In this document: positions 11,608 through 21,051 of the stretch, piece after piece
Layout of the letters: each line of letters opens with the position of its first letter
How positions within the stretch are numbered: the first letter of the stretch is position 1
Source of the DNA: Macrosoma leucophasiata
Lineage: Eukaryota > Arthropoda > Insecta > Lepidoptera > Hedylidae
NCBI GenBank assembly: GCA_036365455.1
Contig: JAWQUS010000016.1
Location: forward strand, 18,437,001-18,501,000
DNA length: 64,000 nt
Direction: 5' to 3'
Made by a program: the position numbers and the translations under genes
The notes under the pieces: model-generated
What the model was told of the DNA's origin: nothing
Seen by the model: the letters and a program-made list of their open reading frames with translations, nothing else
Database searches by the model: none

Positions 11608-12068
11608 GCGTGTGCGTGTGCGTGCGTGTGCGGGTACGTGCGTGCATATGTGCGTATACCTGCTTATGCGTATGTGCGGGGGTGTATCTTTTTATGCCAT
11701 GAAAGTGGCTATACTCAATACCTACTTTAAATAAAATTTCAACATAAAGTAACAGATCTGAACGCTGCCATTCCTAGGCACTAAATTGTTATGCTTTAAA
11801 CCTCAGCGGTGGCAACGCATCTGCATTTAGATCTCTAATTTTTGTGTTTGTGTAGATGTCTGAAGACTGCAGTAATCACTTACCACGCATGACAACTGCA
11901 ACCTCGTTTACCGCCTTTAATACAATTTAAAATGCATAAAATAATGTTATTTACAGCAGACCTTCAGGCTGGGCAACGCTGACTTCGACGAACGCGTGGG
12001 CATCGCGCAGCCAACCGAAACCGGCCGAGCCCAAAGTGGACTACTTCGATAACCCTCCAGACAACTGA
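77..12068 (+). CDS. stc: shuttle craft / NFX1-type zinc finger protein, 3' part (5' end outside window)
   Basis: Fourteen exons join in one open frame with GT-AG borders: 77-296, 972-1135, 1663-1867, 3409-3533, 4039-4166, 4305-4458, 4629-4825, 5789-5913, 6865-7050, 8420-8509, 9303-9501, 10449-10601, 11429-11541, 11957-12068 (TGA 12066-12068), 722 codons. In order the protein shows the end of a RING (WRCPAC then CMCG), a long run of Cys/His NF-X1 fingers (for example [42 protein letters not shown]), a region starting [19 protein letters not shown], an R3H-like segment ([17 protein letters not shown] in 10449-10601) and a tail [15 protein letters not shown]. This order matches NFX1/shuttle craft, nuclear proteins binding nucleic acid through the fingers and R3H; the RING belongs to the ubiquitin-ligase type. 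Drosophila stc is known from motor-axon development. The first exons lie upstream. Fingers use GC-rich codons unlike the AT-rich introns. The exon 4629-4825 has its 3' end and donor repeated in tandem in the following intron. Confidence 0.93.
311..420. mobile_element. Rep-D short inverted-repeat element (MITE-like)
   Basis: The left end reads GGCCAAATACTCAAACGTCA and the right part ends GTGACGTTTGAG, so the ends are inverted. A second copy with better-preserved ends lies at 21542-21679. It sits in the first stc intron visible here. The short length and inverted ends suggest a non-autonomous DNA transposon; its superfamily is unknown. Confidence 0.55.
1482..1640. repeat. decayed interspersed repeat in stc intron
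   Basis: The block beginning AGCTGTTGCCCGCCGCTTTG resembles blocks at 7215-7490 (CTAGCTGTGTCCGCGGCTTC) and, inverted, 36880-36940. It looks like the end of an old interspersed element. I cannot assign a class from sequence alone. It stops just before the acceptor at 1661-1662. Confidence 0.35.
2140..2640 (+). repeat. Rep-K interspersed repeat, split by a MITE
   Basis: The sequence CAGGCTCGCCACCTGTTACA at about 2147 and its continuation after 2543 (GTTTGCATGTATGC) match an uninterrupted copy at 6184-6270. The copy here is broken by the 341-bp element at 2195-2535. Its end, with CCTTGGGGGATTACAGGCGT near 2590, has the look of a retroposed SINE-like unit. The class is not certain. Confidence 0.55.
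2195..2535. mobile_element. palindromic CGATA-rich MITE, hAT-like, with 8-bp target duplication
   Basis: The element starts TAGTGTTGTTGC and ends GCAACACTG, so the termini are inverted. It is flanked on both sides by GTCGTAGG (2187-2194 and 2536-2543). Nearly all the interior is built of CTATCGATAGTATCGATA-like words that read alike on both strands. An empty-site relative of the host repeat exists at 6184-6270. An 8-bp duplication with such ends suggests hAT; this is an inference because no transposase is present. Confidence 0.75.
2945..3180 (-). repeat. Rep-A retroposed repeat, partial copies
   Basis: The stretch with CAGTTCACATTGATGTTAAG and GACTGCAGCCTATAGACACC matches at least six other places in the window (12861, 21908, 25033, 26742, 30178, 61131). 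A second short fragment of the same unit follows at 3131-3170. In the opposite orientation the fuller copies end in an A-rich tail, which indicates retroposition from a minus-strand reading here. Confidence 0.65.
4826..5578 (+). repeat. 98-bp tandem array copying an exon end plus its splice donor
   Basis: Seven complete 98-bp units begin at 4826, 4924, 5022, 5120, 5218, 5316 and 5414, and a partial one begins at 5512. Each unit starts with the donor-like GTGACCCCCC, has about 20 bp of intron-type sequence, then about 78 bp copied from the end of the stc exon 4629-4825, finishing GGCCAGCACGAG. Units carry either CTCCCCACTCG or CGCCCAGCTCG near the start and mostly alternate, so the array partly grew as a 196-bp dimer. 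Because 98 is not a multiple of three, reading past the first donor meets TGA at 4925-4927; only the first donor keeps the stc frame. Confidence 0.9.
6184..6270 (+). repeat. Rep-K repeat, uninterrupted copy
   Basis: This copy reads CAGGCTCGCCACCTGTTACA and then continues without a break through GAATCGTGGGTGTTCGCATG. It is the empty-site counterpart of the repeat split at 2195-2535. Confidence 0.55.
6285..6550 (+). repeat. Rep-N interspersed repeat
   Basis: The block opens AGCTGATCCGGCAAACTTCG and ends near CTACGCGACTATTATCC. Related blocks lie at 12597-12840 (inverted) and 56245-56560. All share a GCAAACTTCGTATTGCCTCA-like end and a middle with GAGTCGAATCGGTTTGGCCG-type wording. The class is unknown. 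Confidence 0.5.
7215..7490 (+). repeat. interspersed repeat related to 1482-1640
   Basis: The block starts CTAGCTGTGTCCGCGGCTTC and contains AAATCGGTCCAGCCGTTCCC and ACAAACAGACAGACAAAAAT. It lies in the long stc intron between 7050 and 8420. The wording is typical of old lepidopteran interspersed repeats, but I cannot name the family. Confidence 0.45.
7555..7890. repeat. Rep-J repeat
   Basis: About 330 bp with GGAGGCCTGGAGCTTACTCC, GGCCTCCGACAAGGTTTAAC and GACGGCTTAACGTGCCCTCC. A second copy is at 55330-55650. The two are similar along their full length. This looks like the 3' end of a non-LTR retrotransposon, which I infer without an ORF to confirm it. Confidence 0.55.
7971..8114. mobile_element. 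Rep-C MITE
   Basis: The ends read CCTTATCATAAACGTATTTA and CGTTTATGAATAAGGGGGTT and are inverted relative to each other. Two other copies are at 10621-10773 and 63811-63962. The length (about 145-155 bp) and lack of coding capacity fit a miniature inverted-repeat transposable element. Confidence 0.7.
8225..8385 (-). mobile_element. Rep-B tRNA-containing inverted-repeat element, left half degraded
   Basis: The block contains, on the minus strand, the T-arm wording CGCGAGTTCGAGTCTCGCC and the D-arm remnant GGAAGAGCGGCTGGACTAGA. It ends CAAGCATGTGTTAATGCGAA, which is the right terminus of the better copy at 38451-38747. The left terminus is replaced by an A/T run. Confidence 0.6.
9535..9700 (-). 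repeat. Rep-G repeat, minus orientation
   Basis: The sequence CACACCGCGGACACTCCGCC followed by ATTCCATACAAACGCTTAAT is the reverse of the copies at 17975-18207 and 58783-58999. It begins about 35 bp after the stc donor at 9502. The family is not recognised. Confidence 0.6.
10060..10111 (+). other. degenerate copy of an stc exon 3' end with donor
   Basis: The wording CTCACCGCCTTCGTGCATCT then CGCCAAGAAGGTAAAC parallels the end of the exon 9303-9501 (CTCACTGATCTCGTCCAGCT then TGCCAAGAAGGTAAGC). Translated it reads [12 protein letters not shown] against [13 protein letters not shown]. No acceptor and no upstream part of the exon are visible, so it is probably a relic of a partial exon duplication. 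Confidence 0.55.
10621..10773. mobile_element. Rep-C MITE
   Basis: The ends are TAACCCTCTTATTCATAAAC and CGTTTATGAATAAGG, inverted. The interior (TAGCTATAGAATGCTTTGTC) matches the copies at 7971-8114 and 63811-63962. It starts 20 bp after the stc donor at 10602. Confidence 0.75.
11551..11640 (+). repeat. GT microsatellite next to a splice donor
   Basis: A nearly pure GT run of over 50 bp grades into GTGTGC and GTGCGT words. It begins about 9 bp after the stc donor at 11542. UG runs beside splice sites can affect splicing in other genes; here this is only a possibility. Confidence 0.9.
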
Positions 12069-12188
12069 GTTCGTTATATTATCAACTCCACAAACGGGTC
12101 AGGCGAGTCTCGCTAAGTTTTGAAAGTAAATGTTAAAATCAAATTTGTTTATCGCACTTATTTATGAAATTAGTAATATATAATAAGT

Positions 12189-12194
12189 AATAAA
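12189..12194 (+). terminator. poly(A) signal of stc
   Basis: AATAAA lies about 120 bp after the stc stop at 12068. A second AATAAA is at about 12439. Either could direct cleavage. Confidence 0.6.
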
Positions 12195-12596
12195 AAATGG
12201 TTATTTGTAACTAGACTCTGGGCAGTCAGTAGCTTAATACATAATTTAGTAAAACGTAAATTTATTCTGGGCAAATAGTGGCTTAGTCACCAAATCTTCA
12301 ATTGTGCACTTCAGAGGAAATTATATGGTATTAAAATATATTTTAAATGTCACCATGCGAATATGAACTCCATGCGTTTACGTTTATATTGCGAGATTAT
12401 AAATTATCGTAAAGTTGTGAACAGTAGCAAATGTTTACAATAAACATCTATCTACGCTACCGAGTACAGAGATGCGGTACCTACAGTTGTTGTTCAGCTG
12501 TATTTTCAATTATTCTGTTCACAATTTTATAAACTTTCTAAGATTCGAATGGTTTTTATGCTCTATATCTATCTATATATATATCTATCTATACAT

Positions 12597-12840
12597 GTAG
12601 AAATCAATTGCGGTTCGTTAGTCTCGCTAAAACTCGAGAACGGCTGGACCGATTTGGCTTATTTGGTTTTGAATGATTTTTGGAAGTCCAGGGGAGGTTT
12701 AAAAGGTAAGAAAATATGAAGAAATTTTAAGGGAAATAGTAAAAAAAAAACAATATCATTTCTCCATACAAATAGTCCGTACCTATCAAATCTTTGAGAC
12801 ATTACTTAATTCTGAGGCAATACAAAGTTTTCCGGGTCAT
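12597..12840 (-). repeat. Rep-N interspersed repeat, inverted
   Basis: The block opens TAGAAATCAATTGCGGTTCG, contains TCGAGAACGGCTGGACCGAT and ends ATACAAAGTTTTCCGGGTCA. The end is the reverse complement of the GCAAACTTCGTATTGCCTCA-like start seen at 6285 and 56245. Confidence 0.5.
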
Positions 12841-12860
12841 TTTTTTATTTTTTTATTTTT

Positions 12861-13136
12861 ATGTAATGGAAGTGGTAAACGAGCATGCAGTTCACATTGA
12901 TGTTAAGTGATGACTGCAGCCTATAGACACCCACACAAAGACCAAGGTCAAAATGCAGATGCGTTACCACTCCTGAGGCCTAAGGTCTTATGCCTCTGTG
13001 CCGGAAATTACAGGGCCGTACATTACCACCTGACCGGAACACGATAGTGTTGAACACTACCATTTAGCGGCAAGTATATTAGGTAATGCGGTGGTGCCTA
13101 CGCCCGCGAGCTCCGTCACTGGAACTCTACCACCAG
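12861..13136 (-). repeat. Rep-A retroposed repeat, near-complete copy
   Basis: The unit runs from ATGGAAGTGGTAAACGAGCA to GTCACTGGAACTCTACCACC. Read on the minus strand it starts CTGGTGGTAGAGTTCCAGTG and ends toward an A-rich tail (T-rich on plus at 12841-12860). The tail and many copies indicate a SINE or the 3' end of a LINE. Confidence 0.7.
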
Positions 13137-13871
13137 TAAAAAGTCGGCTAGTAATGTATAGAAATGGAACTCCCATAGAACCAGCGCTTCAATTTTGTTT
13201 ACTTAAACAAACTAACTGCACTCATACCAACACTCACACTTTCCGCATTGGTTTCGATTGGTCGTGACTTTGCTATATGTGTTCCACAAAGCCCCGCCCA
13301 CAATGTGTCTCTTTACCTGGAACCACTTTTTTTTTCACTTAGTTACACTTATTTACGTTATTATGCGCAGTTTTCATGAGATTTCATGAGGTGACATTAT
13401 TTACTGTAAATCTGTACCTGTAAATTAATATAATGACTACAATTATCTACTTACGTCTATTAAAAATGTGTAGATTGAAATACTAGAATAAGTTTCATTA
13501 TTCTACACTTTTTATGACTAGTCTATTTATTAAACGTTTAAGTATTGTATATTAAATTTAATATATCTCTCGTCTGATAACTCTCAGTCTAACGCCGTGG
13601 GTTTAGAATATTCCATGTTTTGATTTTAATGAGCTTGAAGCTAAAATTATTGTCACATGTATAAGATATATACTCGCCTGACCTTTATATTTCGTGTAAG
13701 AAAAACAGGTTATCTTATTGTTGTCATTATTTTTAAATATTTTACAAACAAAGCAATGAAAAATGTGTTTGATGTCGTTTTATTCTAGTTACTATACGAT
13801 TTTTTTTTAATATGTTCTTTCTTACTGAAATAAGGCGATTAATACCCGGGAAGGATCGCGCACGTAAAACT

Positions 13872-14071
13872 AGCGATTCGAACTTTGCTCTGCGTACGTG
13901 TTTGGCCAAAATACAGGGCCGACCTGCATTTTCTTAGGTAAATACGCTTTTATTTATACAAATAACATGCAAGCGATTCGAACTTTGCTCTGCGTACGTG
14001 TTTGGCCAAAATACAGGGCCGACCTGCATTTTCTTAGGTAAATACGCTTTTATTTATACAAATAACATGCA
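13872..14071 (+). repeat. perfect 100-bp tandem duplication
   Basis: The 100 bp from 13872 to 13971 (starting AGCGATTCGAACTTTGCTCT) recur without a difference at 13972-14071. The junction has a short shared A-rich context. The absence of differences points to a very recent duplication or an assembly effect. Confidence 0.95.
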
Positions 14072-14189
14072 AATTATTCAGATTGATTACGTAATCTCAA
14101 ACTCGTATAGTATTTTTTTTAACATATTAGGTCCCGCCTGAATTTTTATTTTCATTCTTTCTTTTAATTATTTCACTGCTAATATTTTT

Positions 14190-14380
14190 GTTTTTGTAAT
14201 AACGCATACGAGTAAATTAAGAAATTAAAGAAACAAAATATATAAAAAAGTTGAAATCGGGCAGGCATTGATACCCATCCAGTCCAGCCGCTTTACCTCT
14301 GAGCTACCGAAGCTTCGGTATCCATTTATTCTTTAATGTCTAATACTTCACTCGCATGTGTTATAACGAAAAATCCCTAA
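14190..14380 (-). mobile_element. Rep-B tRNA-containing inverted-repeat element, divergent copy
   Basis: The ends GTAATAACGCATACGAGTAA and CTCGCATGTGTTATAACG are inverted. Inside, on the minus strand, is CTTCGGTAGCTCAGAGGTAA followed by AGCGGCTGGACTGGATGGG, a tRNA D-arm and anticodon-arm wording. It is a diverged relative of the elements at 8225, 35900 and 38451. Confidence 0.55.
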
Positions 14381-14489
14381 AATAATTGTTTTATACAGGG
14401 TTACCTAATTTAAATTAGTGCATCACCTCTTGCAGGAATGAAATGAAATTTCATTCATTAGCGTCAAGTAGTTTTTATTTTAATCAAAG

Positions 14490-14995
14490 GAGACGGTCCA
14501 AAAATGTATGGAACTTGGCCCCCTGCACCTTGTACGCTATATTGAGAGAAGAAGCCTAAAATATGATGTTAGTATTTTTTTTATTTCACTTTGTTTTTCT
14601 TCTTGGTCTCTCACTGCATCTCAGTAAAATTCTCACCACTACCCAAAGGTTGACTGGTAGAGAATGCTTTTTAGCATTAAGTCCGCCACATGTACCAAAT
14701 TGTGCAAGAAAGTTTAAATAAATAAAGTTTAAATAAATAAAATACTAAATCATTTTCAGGTATTCAAATCGTTTATTATACCTTCAATTAATTGTCGTAA
14801 TATGTATATTTCAAAAACAAGAACATGGTGATATTGTTGTCATACAAAAATTACATATACTTAATAAATATTTCCTACAAAAAAACAACCATTCAAATTA
14901 TTTTTTGAGTATTTTTCTATGATTTTAACTGTTCTCTATCTTTTGATATAGTGTTCAAGGCGCGGGCGCAATATTGAACTTGTCCTTTATCTTCA
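14490..14995. repeat. Rep-I repeat carrying a secondary insertion
   Basis: The flanks match 49630-49955: GGAGACGGTCCAAAAATGTA near the start, then TTTATTATACCTTCAATTAA and AAGGCGCGGGCGCAATATTG. Between them, at about 14570-14745, lies unrelated sequence ending GTTTAAATAAATAAAGTTTA. The inner block, with GGTAGAGAATGC and TTAAGTCCGCCACATG, looks like a LINE 3' end. The copy at 49630 lacks it. Confidence 0.65.
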
Positions 14996-15129
14996 CAAAA
15001 ATACGTGAAGCAAAAACATTGGATCCCTTTTTACTAAAATTGCGCGGATGGATGAGTATGAAATTCGCCACACTTATAGTTTATTAAGTAGGAAAAGTGC
15101 AGAACGCTAATATTTTTCAATAATAATGC

Positions 15130-15440
15130 TTATAAACATTAGAGATGTTGAATATAGGCAGGTGCCGGATCTCACTCCATAGGCCCAGCCAGCTAGTCCC
15201 CCCAATTCACCCACATAACCCAAAGTCATTTTTCATTACAATAGTCCCATGTATTCTGCGGGGTCTGTCTGTGTCTGTATTAACTATTGATGCAGTCAGA
15301 GAGAGGTCCCGCCGAATATAACCCATTCCAAAGTAGATCAAAATTCTCGAAAGGGCCTCTACGTGTTGGATCCCCCATGACCCCGCGCAAGCCTGACAAA
15401 GGTCCGGGGTTCAAATTGGACCCCGTGCTGACGAGAGACT
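15130..15440. other. GC-richer intergenic block, unclassified
   Basis: A block with GCAGGTGCCGGATCTCACTC and GAGGTCCCGCCGAATATAAC stands out from its AT-rich surroundings. I find no ORF and no second copy in the window. It may be an element end seen only once here. Confidence 0.3.
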
Positions 15441-15922
15441 TATAAACATTAAATCAATAATAAATAAAACATTACACACACTACCATGCCTTTGACAACA
15501 CAATAAATTACGTTCACATTGTTAATGTCAAAATGTCAAACTGTACATGTGCTGTGTACCAGGCTGTGGTAAAACGGTTGCACCATAGAGGTTCGTTATT
15601 AAAATCAATCTTCGTTATATTTTTTGCATATGTATTGCGGTCGAATTTCGACCATTGGGCGATCGCTAGTATTTGTAAATAGACAAAGCCGTATGGGCGA
15701 ATAAAAAAAATCCTACATATATTAATCGCTAGTTTGAGCCAATGTTTAAACGACAATGTGTTCATTAATATGTCCACACAAATTGAAAATACTTAAGAAG
15801 TACATATTGTCAATTTTTATATATCTATTGTATTGAAGTGTACACGGAAAATAATTTTACCATATTTAAATTTTGTGAAGGTGTGGGTTATGTATAATTT
15901 TGATATTTTTATCTATACGCTA

Positions 15923-16750
15923 AGGGTGAGATTCACAAACCGCACTATGACTTCACTTTCAGCAAAATACGTTTAAAACTGTCAAAACTCATACTTTACT
16001 GACAGTTTTCTAATTGGTCTAACTGGTTCGATTGCACCAAAATATTTGTTAAAGTTATTGTTTAAATGTAAAATGTTACATCCTTTTCTAACTTTAATGA
16101 ATTTACTAAAGGAGATATTGCAAAAATGTATGGACCACCGGCCATGTATTGTACACAATATCATAAAACAGGCAAAATCAATATAAAAACGTTTTTTACT
16201 GCATATTTTCACTTATTTAGCTTTGTTTGCAGTTACAAAACATTATTTACAGTTAGAATTGCAACTCAAAACCAACATGGCGAATATGGCGGGTAATGTC
16301 ATTTTGGCATTTTCTTTTTTTAAATTGTTTTTTGATTATATAGTACTTGGAGAAAAAAGTAATATTTTCTAAATACTATCGAAATCGATTGATCCCAAGC
16401 GTCGGCTGTATCGCCGCCATATTGAACATGAACATAGTCAACTATGTTGGATAAAATCGTTTGAATTAAATGTGGTTGTAACTCTAAAATATATTCTTGA
16501 ATAAATTAATTGTATTTTTTTCCGATTCTTCTTTAAGTTACCCATTTTTTGAGGACGTGTACGAACCAGAGCCGAGTTCACAACATCTCCTTTAGAGAAA
16601 CATTGATAAAATTTTACAAAAACTTTAACAATTGTTTATATGCACTATAAGCAATTGTTAAAGTTTTTGTAAAATTTTACCAATTTTTCACCGGATCTAA
16701 ACATACTTTACTGAAAGTAAAGTCGTAGTGCGGTCTGTGAATCTCACCCT
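15923..16750. mobile_element. Rep-E inverted-repeat element, long form
   Basis: The ends AGGGTGAGATTCACAAACCG and CGGTCTGTGAATCTCACCCT are inverted, with about 40 bp of further pairing. A 136-bp short form with the same ends lies at 50141-50276. The long form contains a Rep-F-like piece at 16026-16097 and a perfect 28-bp inverted repeat at 16607-16634 and 16652-16679. No transposase is visible. Confidence 0.7.
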
Positions 16751-16899
16751 AAGCCTGGGTCGCACTACGATATTTGTTAAAGTTAGTGTAATATTTCACG
16801 TCCTCCTCTAACTTGAAGAAATCTGTTAAAGTTTGAGAAGGATGTGAAATGTTACAATAACTTAAACTTTACCAAATGTCTTGGTGCAACTCAGGCTCA
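16751..16899. mobile_element. Rep-F MITE
   Basis: The ends AAGCCTGGGTCGCACTACGA and TTGGTGCAACTCAGGCT are inverted. The interior has the paired wording GTAATATTTCACGTCCTCCT and AAGGATGTGAAATGTTACAA. Related copies are at 29277-29405 and 51715-51818. It abuts the Rep-E element. Confidence 0.65.
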
Positions 16900-19800
16900 G
16901 TGTTGATCGAGATCAGCCAGATGTTAAAGGAACTGACTTAATTCACTAAGTTAAAATGAATGCGATTCGTTTTAATGTTTAATTAAAATGCGCCGTGTTC
17001 ATAATTATACATATAATAATATATAATCTATTGTCTTGTATTAGTTGTTCACGATTACTTACTATATTTCGTCATATTTTCCTTTGCGATATACCTGTAG
17101 TCCCGACATTGTGTTTTTAAGAGACAAAAGTTTTACTTCAATATTTGAAAATGAAAATGCAAACGACATGATCGTAATTCAATTTTTAAAATTTAATTTT
17201 ATGCAACAATGTCGGTATTACTTTGTAAAGACTGCAAAACATAGTAGCTGGCGACGCGTCATAATTAAATAACATTATTTCAAATAGGTAGCGGAGATTA
17301 TTTTATTTGCATATGCGTATCTCAGGGTTTAATTAAATACTTTGTTGTGCTGTAACAACTCAACGACCAAAAGCTACGAAACTGGGCCGGTTTCTCGAAC
17401 GATTGTTAAATGTTCACGTAACAAGCGTATTATACTAACATTCGCGTCAGATTGAATTGAGTTGATGATTAGTTTACGTTATGCTTTAACACGGGTTTTT
17501 CATATAATTTGACAAGAAATGTTATGTATATGTTCGGCAAGTTAAAGTATAAATTTTTCTTTACATACTTTACAACAGTAGGCAGCAAGATATATTGCAC
17601 ATCGAGGTTATTCGGTTAATTTCGGCTCTATAGAGCGTTATCACTTTCGCACACGTGTCTGTATCGACCATTTCGATCAAGCTTCGACCAATACCGGACT
17701 AGTGCTTGAGAATTCAAAACTAGCCAATTGTCTTTTTCCTAAGCTTGACGTGCAATATTTCTTGAAGGGTAAATGCTTATCGAGCAATCCAATTCGCACT
17801 TGACAAGCGTTCGAGAAACTGGCCGTATCTATCAAACTATACGTTCCTATGATTTAGTCCAAACATATTACAGAGAAATATAAACAAATCTATGTCAGAA
17901 TCATACTTCAACATTTTATCGTATCGTCGGTGACACTGCAATACTGCTGAAGTAACAATTTAATTATGGCATTCAACTTAAGTAGCGTCAGAGAATATGT
18001 AATAATACTACATATAGAATGGACACTTCGACGTCCCGCCCGATTTGCACACATACACAACCCTTTCCTCTCTTATGGGCGACGGTTGGTATTTTGTACG
18101 TGCTACGCACACAGGTGCGCGTGTAAATACACGTCACAGATGGATAGAAACCAAATTAAGCGTTTGTATGGAATTTAGGCGCAGTGTCCGCGGTGTGGCG
18201 TTTAAAAACTTATTAATTTTTTTTTTACTGTAATACTTATTTCATGTGCTGTTGGTTCTCTCAATATATACATATTGTAAAACATAGTTCCTCGCGGCGT
18301 CTATCATTAATTTCTATATACCAACCCATCTTTGCAAAATTATAATAAATTATGAACATGAATCATCATCTATTGATGAAAACCGCATGAAAATCCGTAC
18401 AGTCTTTTTCGTGTCTTGAAGCAGCTAGTTAATAAATAAATACTATTTAACTAAAGTATAATAGGTACGCAGTGTTGGAATATCACCGACGATATGCCAT
18501 CCAATATTTGCCCGCAACAGTTAGTCATCTAATAAAGATATGTTTGGGAGCTGGTAGGATTATCAGTTCATACATTTTGATGTGTTTTGTACACGTTGTA
18601 TATTGATCAAAATAAGTTTGACAGTTAAAATCTATGATGCTCGTGTATAGCTTTTTTTTACTGTAGTACATAAATATGTTAAAAGCACAAATACTATAAA
18701 TTAATAAATCGTCGTCGTGTAAATATGTTCTGTTTTTTTTTTTTTCAGAATGATTTATTTTCTTGACTAGACTCGGCATTTTATGAAATAATGTTCAAAA
18801 TTTAGCAAATTGCTATAAAATTTGCACACAGATTCCAAGAATTCATCAACACAGCATCATTTCAAATGAAGAAGGGTGCAAACATACATATAATTTTGAA
18901 ATCTGTTAATTTGTTATTGAGCAAGAGCATATTTAACCGACGATAATTTCCCTATTTACTTCCTAAGTAAGCTTCCAAGTAGTGATATTAGCTAATAAAA
19001 TAAATCGCATGATAACGAAATATGTGTATACACAATTATAGAAAAAGTATGTTTTCACAATAATTTTATGAAATAAAGATATGGGCATATATTCGACATT
19101 TCGGTTAAAAAAAAATTACTTACTTCATCTAATAGAAGAAAAAAACTGCACTGTATTAACATAACATAATATATTTCCGCAAAAAAAAGACGACAGTGGC
19201 GCCATATGTCGAAAATTGGTCGTACCAACTCTGAAATCATGGGCTCATGCACAACAAACTGCCCTTTCAACGTAGGGTTGTGTAATTGAGATAATAATAT
19301 GTTGGATTATGGAAATTAAACTTTCATTAAATGATTTACAAACTCTGCTGTAATGTTTACACTATGAAAAGGTTAGGTTAGTTAGAAAAACCGGTCATGT
19401 GCGTGTCTGGCTACTTTTAGGTTTGAATAATGTAATAAAACATTTTCAAATTTCCAACCGTGACCATATCTTTATTAGTACCTATAACGTAAACAGCTAA
19501 ATGGACAGCAAATAAGTGGTGATGGGTGAATTTTCTTATGATTTTTATGAAACAAAACAATATTGTAAACCAACTCCAATTAGCTGTTGTACAGACGACA
19601 CGTGTAATAAAGTGTTAAATAATTGTTAAATAGCTTGTTTTATTCAACAGGGAAGTCAGAAACAACGCAGTGGGCTTACCTATACCAATATAATATAAAC
19701 AGAAATATAAGTTTGCGCAGTTTTACTACAATACCTACCTCTTTTGTTCGATAACATATAAATCACCTGCTTTTATAAAGTAATGTAAGCGCTTTGAATA

Positions 19801-20050
19801 TAGTGCTTTCGCCTTTTCATATTGTCATATAGGTACGGCCCACAGAGAAACAATCCTTCCTTTTAGGTTCGGCTTCAGGAGTTAAAATATCGCATCTTTG
19901 TCCACAACGATTCGCCAGCAGATACACTCACCATTTAATAATATAGTGTGCCTTTTTGATAATACGAAAGGGTATTATTAGTCGATAATGAAAGACGTTT
20001 TAGGGTACATCATTATTATATTAAAAACAAAGGCATAAATATACTGTATA
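16900..20050. other. AT-rich gene-free stretch
   Basis: Apart from the Rep-G copy at 17975-18207 I see no convincing gene or repeat here. Open frames are short, AT-driven and lack splice-consistent neighbours. A short related piece, GAGATAATAATATGTTGGAT near 19290, shows nothing further. Confidence 0.5.
17975..18207 (+). repeat. Rep-G repeat
   Basis: The block runs from about AGAGAATATGTAATAATACT to GTGTCCGCGGTGTGGCG. It is nearly identical to 58783-58999 and matches 9535-9700 inverted. It contains GGGCGACGGTTGGTATTTTG and GCACACAGGTGCGCGTGTAA. No coding potential or A-tail is seen and the class is unknown. Confidence 0.7.
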
Positions 20051-21051
20051 CTACAAATCTTCAATATCGAGCAATAAATCATCGATATATCGAGCAATCT
20101 TTAACATAGGGTTCACAAATCGTTTCATACATCGACATTTACAAGAATGTGTACGAGGAATTTTTTCCGAAAATTCTTCCGGTCGTTTTCTGCTGGACGT
20201 GTTTTCGCTTTTTTGTAATTGGGATGAGCAGTTAGCCATACTGTGCCGTGGTTCACTCCGAACACGGTCTTTCATTTCATTCATTCTATTTTCGAATGTG
20301 TCCGTTGGCTGCCAATTGCATTCAGATTTGTATTTCTTCTCGAATTTAAAGTTTTCAAAACAATTATTTTTGTTACCGCACGCTGGCTTCTGCGAATAAA
20401 AATAGTAGTGCATTGGTATTAAAAAATAACAAATCTTAATCGAGTAAAATATTGTTATATTTTTGTACGTTTCTAAGTAATTTTCGCCAAAAAGTCCCTT
20501 ACGTTTGACTATCTGATACTTCCACTTCTGATATTATAGGCAGCGCCATTGAAATAAAGGATGTATTTCGTGGACAAATGATTTTCGACCTTAATTCATT
20601 CAATTTATCAATAATATTACATTATTAATCATAGCGCGCGATGATGTGACTTGCCACGGCAAGCCCCGGGATGCCGCGGCACATTGTGACTTTCCACAAA
20701 ATGCCACGGCACTATTCTGTGTGAAGGAAAATTAGTGGTAAATGTATAACAATAAAGTTGTATCTAGCTCGTTCAGTCGGCAATTTCACGAGAAAACTTT
20801 AACCTTCGTTCGTACCACAGCATCCCGGGCATGCCACAGGATGAATCGGTTTTCAGCAGAAGCGTGGCGTCACTGGACGTCGGTCCTTATGTGCATATCA
20901 AAAACAAATCATTACCACATGAATATTTTACCTTGTTTTCTATTTTACTGCGAGTTTTTATTTTTCGAAACACTTTTCGCTTTCTATTTTTGTCACTGTC
21001 AGAAGAAGTGTCAGAGGCATCAGTAGCAAACTTTATCGGTGAAACGTAAGG
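20051..21051 (-). CDS. hypothetical protein, two 3' exons
   Basis: Two minus-strand exons join in frame: 21051-20932 (40 codons, from PYVSPIKFATDAS to SKIENK, donor GTAAAA) and 20389-20051 (112 codons plus TAG, acceptor TTCGCAG). The second starts KPACGNKNNCFENF, is rich in charged residues and carries a cysteine group HSCKCRCMKRF before a C-terminus ending DLLLDIEDL. Both borders fall in phase 0. I do not recognise the family. The exons may be the 3' part of the acidic-protein gene at 22414-23581, but I could not find an in-phase link between them. Confidence 0.45.

Noticed and set aside
11411..11734. A Cys/Val-rich protein from the GT tract
   Set aside because: It is translation of a microsatellite running past the stc donor at 11542.
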